From the NCBI GenBank assembly GCA_021810145.1, contig JAJZJL010000034.1, positions 1 to 37,800 of the forward strand: a stretch of DNA of 37,800 nt, written 5' to 3'. The translations under genes were made by a program, and so were the position numbers. Below the pieces are notes generated by a model, which saw nothing but the letters and a program-made list of their open reading frames with translations, was not told the origin of the DNA and did no database searches. This DNA comes from Planctomycetota bacterium (GTDB lineage: Bacteria > Planctomycetota > Phycisphaerae > WQYP01). Below, in pieces: positions 25,116 through 32,473 of the stretch; positions within the stretch are counted from its first letter, which is position 1; each line of letters starts with the position of its first letter.

Positions 25116-26042
25116 TTACGTACTGCGCGCGTCCAGATATTCCACCACGTCCCGGGCCACCCAGCTCATGGCGTCCATGGCACCTTGCGTACGGGCGGCC
25201 AGATGGGCTGAAAAAATGAGATTGGGTGCAGACCACAGCGGATAATCGGCCCCCGGTGGTTCGGGTTGATGTACATCCAGAGCCGCACCGCCGATGGTTC
25301 CCGCTTTTAGCGCTTCCGCCAGCGCATAAGCATCAATCACTTCTCCGCGTGCGGTGTTTACGACAATGGCATGCTTTGGCATGAGCGCCAATGTTTCGCG
25401 ATTGATCATGCCCGCGTTGCCGGGGCGGTGGCTGACGTGAATGGAGAGAATATCGGCGTGGCGATACAACTCCGGTTTATCCACACTTTGTGCCGGAAAA
25501 TCAACGTGTGAGGCCACGTCAATGACATCGTTGTACAGCACATGCATGCCAAACGCATGCGCCACTTTTCCCACCGCCCGGCCAATACGCCCCATTCCCA
25601 GTATGCCCAGTGTCTTCCCGTGCAATTCCAGCCCACGAATCGTTTTCCGGAAGCGATGAAATTCTTCGCCGGAAATCGGTGTTTTCAGATTCACCACCGG
25701 CCGAGCCAGCGTAAAAATCAGATTAAATACATATTCCACCACCGCGTGCGTGTTGGCCTGCGGCGTGGAAAGAACCTTGATGCCGCGCTTGGCGCATGCG
25801 TCCTGATCAATATTTTCCAATCCAACGCCGGCTCGTCCCACCACTTGCAGTTTGGGGGCGAACGCAAGAAGTTCCGCATTAACCGTCGTATACGTGCGGA
25901 CAATCAGGCCCGCGGCGTCGGCCAATGCGGCGGTTAACGCGGCGCGATCTTTATATGATGCTTCACGCACAGCGGCATGTTCTTTCAGCCAGGTAAAGGG
26001 TACCGCTTCAAGTCCTTCGGTAACAACAATCGTATGATTCAT
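25116..26042 (-). CDS. D-2-hydroxyacid dehydrogenase, 3-phosphoglycerate dehydrogenase-like (short form)
   Basis: This NAD-dependent oxidoreductase of the D-2-hydroxyacid dehydrogenase family is 308 aa. VGRAGVGLENID (68-79) and the Rossmann motif GMGRIG (149-154) bind substrate and NAD. R232 (NTARGEV), E261 (HQPEPP) and H280 (IFSAHLAA) form the catalytic set. The best fit is SerA, the first step of serine synthesis (3-phosphoglycerate to 3-phosphohydroxypyruvate), but there is no C-terminal ACT or intervening domain, so it would not be serine-inhibited in the E. coli way. A glyoxylate, lactate or other hydroxyacid substrate is possible. It is a single gene, and a TATACT lies on the minus strand within the 60 bases before the ATG, though without a good -35. 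Confidence 0.9.
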   Translation of the reverse strand: MNHTIVVTEGLEAVPFTWLKEHAAVREASYKDRAALTAALADAAGLIVRTYTTVNAELLAFAPKLQVVGRAGVGLENIDQDACAKRGIKVLSTPQANTHAVVEYVFNLIFTLARPVVNLKTPISGEEFHRFRKTIRGLELHGKTLGILGMGRIGRAVGKVAHAFGMHVLYNDVIDVASHVDFPAQSVDKPELYRHADILSIHVSHRPGNAGMINRETLALMPKHAIVVNTARGEVIDAYALAEALKAGTIGGAALDVHQPEPPGADYPLWSAPNLIFSAHLAARTQGAMDAMSWVARDVVEYLDARST

Positions 26043-26266
26043 AGTCTGCTTTTTCCTGAATGTTCCTTGTGTGCGAGTATAGTTTCAATGCCATCGCTTC
26101 GCCACCGCCGGCAAACAATGCATCCCCCAAAGTCCGCGGATCACAATCATGCCGACACGGTTCCTCGCGGAAAACAAACCAATCAGCTCTTGCGCGGCTG
26201 GTCGGGTAGATCGCCGGCGATTGGGTTGTGTTCCCGTTGCGGCCTGTTCGGAAGTGCCGCTTGAGC

Positions 26267-27892
26267 TCAACGGTTGTCGAATCGGCGGCACTTTTGAAAA
26301 ACGCCCAGATCCAGTACCGCGCCGTCGGGGTAATCCGCGGTGACATCGAAAGCATGCCGGCTCAGGGAAGTAAATATCACCACCACGCAGCGCACCGCAC
26401 GGACATATCGCAAATCCCCCGGGGCGGGGCCGGTGTACCGTTGATTGTCGGTTTTTTGAAAATGGAAAATAAACTGGGCCAGCCCGGAAGGCGTATTTAA
26501 CAACAATGCCGGACCGGTAACATACACGCCGTTATTAATCTGTTTCAGTGATGGATAGCGTTTGAGCCGCAGCTCCGGCAGGGCGTTGCGGCGATTTTTC
26601 CGGGAAGAATTCCGCCACTGAATCAGTCCGCCTTCCTCGGTTCGCGCATTGTGCTGTGACGCTTGTCCCATTTGTGTAATGTCAGCGCGGAAATAGCGAT
26701 GCGCCAACGCGGCATAAAGGTTTTCCACCAGCAGTAAATCGCAATAGGATAATCGACTTGCGTTATCAGCAAGGGATGGATTCGGATTATCCGGCGATCC
26801 GGGATAGGGGCCGGGCCGCCGCACATGCCGATGCCCCGCGTAATAATGCTCAACAATCCTCTTGAGCACATTGGGTGGGGCATATTGTTGTGGATGGGCC
26901 AAGCGGGCAAGCAGACCGATCAGGCGAGGCGGAATTCCGCGGGGCATGCAGGAATGGGCAGGAAAAAGGGTCTGACCGCTGCGCGCCGCGGCTTGCAGCG
27001 GTTTTGCGGCGGCTGCAGGACTGCTGGTTTGACCGGTCGGCGGATCCATGCGGTGCGGATCATTCCCATTCGGCAGCAGGCGACAGTGCCTTGCGGCCGC
27101 ACGTGCCAGCGCTAAATATCCGCCGCCGTGGAATTCCTCAATCCAGGCTACTTGTTCCGCGGTATGCGGTACGTAGAAAAAAATCCGGGCATACCAACGA
27201 AGGGCGGAAAGCATGGGGTCGGAAACGCGCTTGTGATTCAGCACCAGTGCGTACAACTGCGTTGGCGGCAGCAGATGATACAGCAAGTTGAGAGCCGCAA
27301 GGCGCACCGTCAGGCTGTGCCCGTGCAGGAATGTGTCAGCCAGGCAGTGCCGCAGTCCGCTGTGGCACAACGCGCGGATCGCCTGCGCTTCCGGGCGATG
27401 TGCGAAAGTGAAACGATGTGCCGGACGCTTCAGTGACAGAATCAACGGATCCACCAGAGCCGCGTCACCGGTGCTTTGCGCCAGGGCACAGGCGTGAATC
27501 AGTACGCGCCAATGTTGAAATCGGGGAATCTGCCGGGCCAGTACGGCAATGCCAAGAAGTTTATCAGCATTCATGATCTGATCCATGGCATACATTTTCA
27601 TCGCCGGCTGCTGGCCATAGCCCGCCACCACCCGCACCAGCACGGCCAGACGTGCCGGATCGTCCGCTGCCGTGGTGCCAAGCAATTGCTGATCCGCCCT
27701 CTTTCGCGTTCTGGCGGAATCGGAAATATCACCCAATGTGCGCAGCAGCATCTTTCGCTTTTGCGCCAGCGCCGAAGAACCGGTTATCGGCGCAGTGCAA
27801 CCGGCCGGCAGGATGGCGATCAGCACTATCATCGCCGCACTTCGGGCACGCAACGGGTGGTATCGCAACGATGACGGCAAACGAAACAACAT
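26267..27892 (-). CDS. Predicted lipoprotein of unknown function
   Basis: The product is 541 aa. The Arg-rich N terminus leads into a hydrophobic stretch ending in the lipobox LPAGC at about residue 32, then TAPITG, so it is a likely lipoprotein. The rest is alpha-helical, rich in His, Arg, Leu and Ala, with segments such as LTVRLAALNLLYHLL that resemble loose HEAT/ARM-type helices, but no catalytic motif or named domain is recognisable. The last third (YPSLKQINNGVYVTGPALLL...RAVRCVVVIFTSL) looks like a beta-rich segment. An ATG at 27832 would leave too short a signal, so 27892 is used. It is divergent from the CNNM genes and 224 bases upstream of the dehydrogenase gene. The function is unknown. 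Confidence 0.72.
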   Translation of the reverse strand: MLFRLPSSLRYHPLRARSAAMIVLIAILPAGCTAPITGSSALAQKRKMLLRTLGDISDSARTRKRADQQLLGTTAADDPARLAVLVRVVAGYGQQPAMKMYAMDQIMNADKLLGIAVLARQIPRFQHWRVLIHACALAQSTGDAALVDPLILSLKRPAHRFTFAHRPEAQAIRALCHSGLRHCLADTFLHGHSLTVRLAALNLLYHLLPPTQLYALVLNHKRVSDPMLSALRWYARIFFYVPHTAEQVAWIEEFHGGGYLALARAAARHCRLLPNGNDPHRMDPPTGQTSSPAAAAKPLQAAARSGQTLFPAHSCMPRGIPPRLIGLLARLAHPQQYAPPNVLKRIVEHYYAGHRHVRRPGPYPGSPDNPNPSLADNASRLSYCDLLLVENLYAALAHRYFRADITQMGQASQHNARTEEGGLIQWRNSSRKNRRNALPELRLKRYPSLKQINNGVYVTGPALLLNTPSGLAQFIFHFQKTDNQRYTGPAPGDLRYVRAVRCVVVIFTSLSRHAFDVTADYPDGAVLDLGVFQKCRRFDNR

Positions 27893-28109
27893 TCCAGAAC
27901 CACCGCACCTGCCTTGAGTCTACGTATATGTGCGACCATTAAGCTGTCGCTGTCAATATTCTTGAAATGTTATCAGGATATCAACGCCGTATAAACCGAA
28001 ACGGATCCCCCGGTGTGCTTTTCGTCCGGCATGCGGGGCCTTGCAATTCAAGTCACTCCCCGACAAGATGATAAACACGGTCGCGGTGTTGGCCGGAGCG
28101 GGACGGACC

Positions 28110-29429
28110 ATGACAGCGTTTTTCATACACAATATTGACCTTTTGCTGCCGATGCTCCTGCTGTTGGGTATAGCGGCCATATTTGCCGGTGTGGAAACCG
28201 TATTTTTCTCTCTGACCCGGCATGAACTGTATCAATTCAAAAACAGCGGAAAACGGGGACAAATATTGGCCGCAACCCTGCGGGAGCGCAGCCGGCCATT
28301 ACTGGTTCTGATTCTTCTGATCAATATGGCCTGCACCATTCTGATCTTTGTGCTCAGTACCATTCTGCTGCAACGACTCAGCCGCCATTTCGGTCATCTC
28401 GCGATCATCGCCCTGAGCCTTGCGCCCGTGCTGGTGGTCGCGTATTTTGGAGAATTGGTTCCCAAAATTTTCGCCCGGCGGTTCAACCGCTATTTCGCGC
28501 CGCTGGCGGCGGGCCCCATGACCGTTCTGCTGCGGATGGCCACACCGCTGTTAAGCGTCATTGAACGCGCTTTAATTAATCCGTCGCACCGCCTTCTGGG
28601 GCGCAAAGGCAACCCCAATTTGTCGCTTGTTGAGCTGCGCGAATTGCTGATGATGAGCCGCGATCAGGGAGTCATTGATAAAGCGGAAAACCAGGTTCTC
28701 CAGCAGGTCTTGTGGCTGCGGGAGATACGGGTGCGGCATGTCATGGTGCCCCGTGTGGATATGGTGGCGTTTAACATTCAGCGCCCGCTTTCCGAGCTAT
28801 CCGAACTTATTGCCCGCAGTCACCTTTCCAAAATTCCCGTTTATGATCGGGATATTGATAATATTCTCGGCATTCTTTACGCCAAGACTTTTCTGCTTGA
28901 TACGCCCGCCACTTCCGCCGCGCTTACACCGCTGTTGCGGCCCGTCTATTTTGTGCCGGAGTTGCAGACTCTCGACCGCCTGCTGGTGGGCTTTCGTGAA
29001 AAGCATATTCAATTGGCCGTGGCGGTGGATGAATATGGCGGCATAGCCGGCATGATTGCTCTGGAAGATGTTGTGGAGCAACTGATCGGTGAAATTTATG
29101 AGCCGGACGAACCCGTTAAAATACCGGTTCGACAGATCGCCGCGGATGAATTTCTGGTTTCCGGTGATTTGTCGCTTATTGAATGTGGCGAATTCTTCGG
29201 CGATCCGGTGAAAGCCCCGCATATTTCCACCGTCGGTGGGCTGATTTACGCCCAGTTAAATCGTGTGCCCCGCGCCGGAGATTCCGTAACGCTTGATCAT
29301 CTGCGGCTAACGGTCGAATCCATGCGCGGCCGACGCGTGGATCAGGTGAAAATTGTGCTCATGGATGATGCCAATGCCGGCACCGATGACAAACATGCTG
29401 ATCAGGAGAATCCGGAGGCCCGGCCATGA
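28110..29429 (+). CDS. CNNM/CorC-type transmembrane CBS protein (hemolysin C family)
   Basis: The product is 439 aa. An N-terminal CNNM (DUF21) domain of about 190 residues holds three hydrophobic spans, including PMLLLLGIAAIFAGVETVFFSLTR and LAPVLVVAYFGELVPKIFARR. A pair of CBS domains follows (VRHVMVPRVDM...SKIPVYDRDIDNILGILYAK and ...VDEYGGIAGMIALEDVVEQLIGEIYEP) and then a CorC_HlyC domain (RQIAADEFLVSGDLSL). These proteins are linked to Mg2+/Co2+ export and CBS-regulated transport, and some are annotated as hemolysins. GGGACGGACC lies just before the ATG at 28110, which is preferred to the codons at 28041 and 28068. Its stop overlaps the next start by four bases. Confidence 0.93.
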   Translation: MTAFFIHNIDLLLPMLLLLGIAAIFAGVETVFFSLTRHELYQFKNSGKRGQILAATLRERSRPLLVLILLINMACTILIFVLSTILLQRLSRHFGHLAIIALSLAPVLVVAYFGELVPKIFARRFNRYFAPLAAGPMTVLLRMATPLLSVIERALINPSHRLLGRKGNPNLSLVELRELLMMSRDQGVIDKAENQVLQQVLWLREIRVRHVMVPRVDMVAFNIQRPLSELSELIARSHLSKIPVYDRDIDNILGILYAKTFLLDTPATSAALTPLLRPVYFVPELQTLDRLLVGFREKHIQLAVAVDEYGGIAGMIALEDVVEQLIGEIYEPDEPVKIPVRQIAADEFLVSGDLSLIECGEFFGDPVKAPHISTVGGLIYAQLNRVPRAGDSVTLDHLRLTVESMRGRRVDQVKIVLMDDANAGTDDKHADQENPEARP

Positions 29430-30466
29430 CCACCGCATTACACACTGTGTTGATTCTGGCGGCTGCCCCGGCGGACAATCGATGGTATGCGGCCATCTGG
29501 CCATGGGCGATTCTTGCCATTGCTGGACTCGTCGGCTCGATGATTTTCAGCGGAATGGAAACCGGCCTGTACACCCTTTCCCGTCTGCGGCTGCAGTTGC
29601 GATCATGGCGAAGAGATCCGGCGGCGCTGCAGGTGGAACGCTGGCTGCGGGCACCGGCGGCCGTGCTGGCAGGATTGTTGATCTGGCAGAATATCTGTAA
29701 CTTTGCTGTTTCAGCGGCCGCTACCGTGATTCTGCGCGACGTCGACGTTCCGGATCAAATTCAGGCGTTGCTGACCACCTTTCTTCTCACCCCGTTCATG
29801 TTGCTGGTTGCGGAAATTATTCCCAAGGACATGTTCATGATCCATGCCGACCAGTGGACCTATCGCCTGACCGGATTTTTAAAATCCGCATTGCGGCTGA
29901 TCACCATCATTCCACTGCTGCCTCTGTTGCTGCTGCTTAATATTCTGGCGCTGCGGCTTTTCAGGTCGGGCGATATAAAAACCGGTTCGGCACCGGCGGT
30001 TCTGAGTTTTGCTGAGGAATCATCCGCGACGGGCCTGATCAGTGATACGCAGCGCGATTTAATCAGTCGGGCGTTGCGCATGGCCCACGTGGTGGTGGGG
30101 GATGTGATGGTGCCATGGAATCGTGTTATTGGAATTCCGCAGACCATCAGTCGCGTGGGTTTTCGCGCGCTGGTGCGGCGATATCATGTGTCTCGTCTTC
30201 CGGTACTGGGCCGCAGCACGGAGGACATTCTCGGTGTGGTTAATGTCGTTGATGTGCTGGGACAGAAAGATGGCTTTAATATCAAGGCTAATCTCCAACA
30301 ACCCATTACGTTATTTCCTGAACAATCGGTGCGCTCGGCCATAACACTTATGCAGTCCGCCCGCCAAACTCTGGCCATTGTGGTTAACCGGCAAGGCCGC
30401 CCCATGGGACTCGTGACCATGAAAGATCTGGTGGAGGAACTCATCGGCGAATTGCAAAGCTGGTGA
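29426..30466 (+). CDS. Second CNNM/CBS protein, lacking the CorC_HlyC domain
   Basis: This 346-aa paralogue of the preceding protein begins at an ATGA overlap, so translation is coupled. It has an N-terminal CNNM domain with several hydrophobic helices (AIAGLVGSMIFSGMETGLYTLSR, ALLTTFLLTPFMLLVAEIIPKD, LLPLLLLLNILALRLF) and two CBS domains (VVGDVMVPWNRVI...VSRLPVLGRSTEDILGVVNVVDVL and LAIVVNRQGRPMGLVTMKDLVEELIGEL). It stops right after the second CBS, without the CorC_HlyC domain. Such tandem pairs may form hetero-oligomers for cation transport (inference). The gene ends three bases before the convergent rhomboid gene's stop. Confidence 0.93.
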   Translation: MTTALHTVLILAAAPADNRWYAAIWPWAILAIAGLVGSMIFSGMETGLYTLSRLRLQLRSWRRDPAALQVERWLRAPAAVLAGLLIWQNICNFAVSAAATVILRDVDVPDQIQALLTTFLLTPFMLLVAEIIPKDMFMIHADQWTYRLTGFLKSALRLITIIPLLPLLLLLNILALRLFRSGDIKTGSAPAVLSFAEESSATGLISDTQRDLISRALRMAHVVVGDVMVPWNRVIGIPQTISRVGFRALVRRYHVSRLPVLGRSTEDILGVVNVVDVLGQKDGFNIKANLQQPITLFPEQSVRSAITLMQSARQTLAIVVNRQGRPMGLVTMKDLVEELIGELQSW

Positions 30467-30469
30467 CAC

Positions 30470-31648
30470 TCAAGCGCCGATGGCTTTCAGTGCGGCGAGT
30501 TCTTTTTGCGCCAGTTCGCGCTGCGTGCCGTCGTGCAGTTTGGGCAGGGCTTTCTGAAATAGATCAATAGCCCGATTCCGATTGATAAAATACCGCGCAT
30601 AAATCAATGCCAGTACGAGCTGGACCTGATCACAGTTGGCGCCGGTTCCGTAGTATTTCAGGTAATCTTCGTAGGCGTCGGCGGCCTGGGGATAATGCCC
30701 GGCTGCCATAAGCTGATTGGCTATATCCAACTGGATTTGGGCCGAGAGTACCTGCGCTGGATCAAGTTTCTTTAACTCAAGGTAAACATTGGCGGCCTCC
30801 GGCAGCAGATGATCTCGGCGCAGTTCGGTAATGCGGTTTCGCAGTTCCTGGCAGCGAAGATAATCAGGATCGTCGGACCGCAACGGCATGGGGCCGTCCG
30901 GTCGAACGATGTTGCCGCCTTGCGGAGCGGTTGCGAAAGGGTTAAATCCGGCCGCCACCATCGAGCGGTACACATGCCTGCGTCGCAGTCGATTGATCAA
31001 AGCCAGCAGGTCCGATTGATCGCGCGGCACCAGTCGCATCGCCAGCAGAATGATTCCCACGGTAAAGCCGGTGGTATATCCGGTGAGATGGGCAAAATGG
31101 GCAACGTTGTCATTGCGGCCCGGGAAAATTTCCCCGGCCAGATCAAAGGTCACAATTTCAAAGATGACAAACAGCAGACTTGGCACCTTGAAGATAAAGA
31201 AGAAAAACCAGACGCGAATATTGGTCATGGGGGCCAGCACCAGAAACATTCCCGCCACGGCCGCAATAGCTCCCGATGCCCCCAGTGTTGGTGCGCCGGA
31301 TGTTAAAACCTGCCCGACACCGGCAAAAATACCGCCCGCCAGGAAAAACAATAAATAGGGAATATGCCCCAGTCTCTCATTGACGACATCGCCAAAGACC
31401 CATAAAAACAGCATATTTCCCAATATGTGCATGATGCTGGCATGGAGAAACAGGTACGTGACAAACTGATATAAATGCAGATGCTGTCGCCACAGCAGAA
31501 ACTTGCCCCATCCGGAATTTACACCCAGATAATGGGCGCTGGGATTGTCCGGGTGCGAAATCAAATAGATGACAAAACACAGCGCAATAATCGCCCAGTT
31601 CATCCATGGAGTGCGCCGTCGGGGTGCATCAGTACCTATCGGGATCAT
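30470..31648 (-). CDS. Rhomboid-family intramembrane serine protease with C-terminal TPR-like region
   Basis: The product is 392 aa. The first ~200 residues form a rhomboid domain: WMNWAIIALCFVIYL (helix 1), HILGNMLFLWVFG (conserved H and N78), GASGAIAA with nucleophile S126 and AHLTGYTTG with H187, the Ser-His dyad. These enzymes cleave substrates within the membrane. The C-terminal ~150 residues are soluble and helical with TPR-like pairs (ANVYLELKKLDPAQ, AADAYEDYLKYYG, AIDLFQKALPKLHD), perhaps a substrate or partner dock. AGAGG lies six bases before the ATG, and a TTGACC-17-AATAAT promoter lies 45-73 bases upstream. The stop is three bases from that of the CNNM gene. Confidence 0.92.
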   Translation of the reverse strand: MIPIGTDAPRRRTPWMNWAIIALCFVIYLISHPDNPSAHYLGVNSGWGKFLLWRQHLHLYQFVTYLFLHASIMHILGNMLFLWVFGDVVNERLGHIPYLLFFLAGGIFAGVGQVLTSGAPTLGASGAIAAVAGMFLVLAPMTNIRVWFFFFIFKVPSLLFVIFEIVTFDLAGEIFPGRNDNVAHFAHLTGYTTGFTVGIILLAMRLVPRDQSDLLALINRLRRRHVYRSMVAAGFNPFATAPQGGNIVRPDGPMPLRSDDPDYLRCQELRNRITELRRDHLLPEAANVYLELKKLDPAQVLSAQIQLDIANQLMAAGHYPQAADAYEDYLKYYGTGANCDQVQLVLALIYARYFINRNRAIDLFQKALPKLHDGTQRELAQKELAALKAIGA

Positions 31649-31692
31649 GTATGCCTCTGGGTCAACCTATATCGCCGCCAATCGCATCTTCT

Positions 31693-31721
31693 ATTATTGA
31701 GATATTGGCATAGCAGGTCAA
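31693..31721 (-). promoter_or_regulatory. Promoter of the rhomboid gene
   Basis: On the minus strand TTGACC (31716-31721) and AATAAT (31693-31698) are separated by exactly 17 bases. Transcription would begin near 31686, leaving a leader of about 38 nt with an AGAGG ribosome site before the ATG at 31648. The match to sigma-70 consensus is 5/6 at both elements. Confidence 0.65.
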
Positions 31722-31894
31722 ACCGCAATACTTTTTAATCGCGGCGCCTGGCGCATTTGGATCGCGCATTGCGTTCAACCACATGACACTCCGGCAAGCC
31801 GCCCCGACATCCGCAATCTTTCGCCGATCTCAACCGCCATGTGTGGAGAATCCGATAACCATCGGCTCTTTGCGGATGATGCCGTTTTAATCTG

Positions 31895-32058
31895 AGAGCC
31901 TGTTTAAAAAGTCCGGTGCGGGTTCATTGGCTTGGCAAATGGACGGATGCAAGAACGCAGATCCGAAACATATTCCGGAATATGTTGAGGATTCAGGACG
32001 CCGCGGACGGCCGTTTGCCAAGCCAAGGCGCTCCCAGGGGAATTTCCAAACAGGCTCT
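31895..32058. repeat. 164-bp exactly symmetric nested inverted repeat (MITE-like foldback element)
   Basis: Two 82-bp arms meet between 31976 and 31977. From outside inward there is an 11-bp perfect arm (AGAGCCTGTTT, 31895-31905 with 32048-32058), a 21-base imperfect part on each side, a 13-bp perfect arm (TTGGCTTGGCAAA, 31927-31939 with 32014-32026), a 27-base imperfect part on each side, and a 20-bp perfect palindrome (AACATATTCCGGAATATGTT, 31967-31986). Counting by eye, 56 of 82 paired positions are complementary. There is no ORF inside and no clear target-site duplication. It could be a miniature inverted-repeat transposable element, a foldback remnant or a structured RNA locus. Confidence 0.8.
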
Positions 32059-32231
32059 ATGTCCCGGTGGCCATGGGGATGAAAACCTGCGGTATCGCGC
32101 TGTTTGCGCGCCGCGCAAGGCTTGGCGCATCGCTTTCATCGCGGCCAGAGAGTTGCATCAAAACGCCGGGGCGGATACAAACAATGGAATTGGATTGGGA
32201 TAACCGCCCATAACCGGCGGCCAGCCAAAAC

Positions 32232-32304
<73 letters not shown>

Positions 32305-32473
32305 ATACTTGATTTTACGCGTGTTTCGGCATTTCATTCGCGGCGTGTTCGCTTCCGAACAGGCCTTTATTGTTTGCCTGGCACGATTCAGCGTGTTCAC
32401 TGCTGCCATGCGCGGTCTCTCCGGCATCCACTTGCCGCCGGCGTGATCGAATGCAAGTGCGACTGATCAGCGA

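Larger units (their letters stand above)
31649..32231. other. Gene-free region between the rhomboid gene and tRNA-Ile2
   Basis: This gap of 583 bases contains the rhomboid promoter (31693-31721) and the symmetric foldback element (31895-32058). I find no further supported feature in 31722-31894 or 32059-32231. Confidence 0.6.

Noticed and set aside
31895-32058. Considered as an integron attC site or a Rho-independent terminator.
   Set aside because: No GTTRRRY core sites or integrase are present. The perfect arms are separated by long internal mismatches and there is no T tract.
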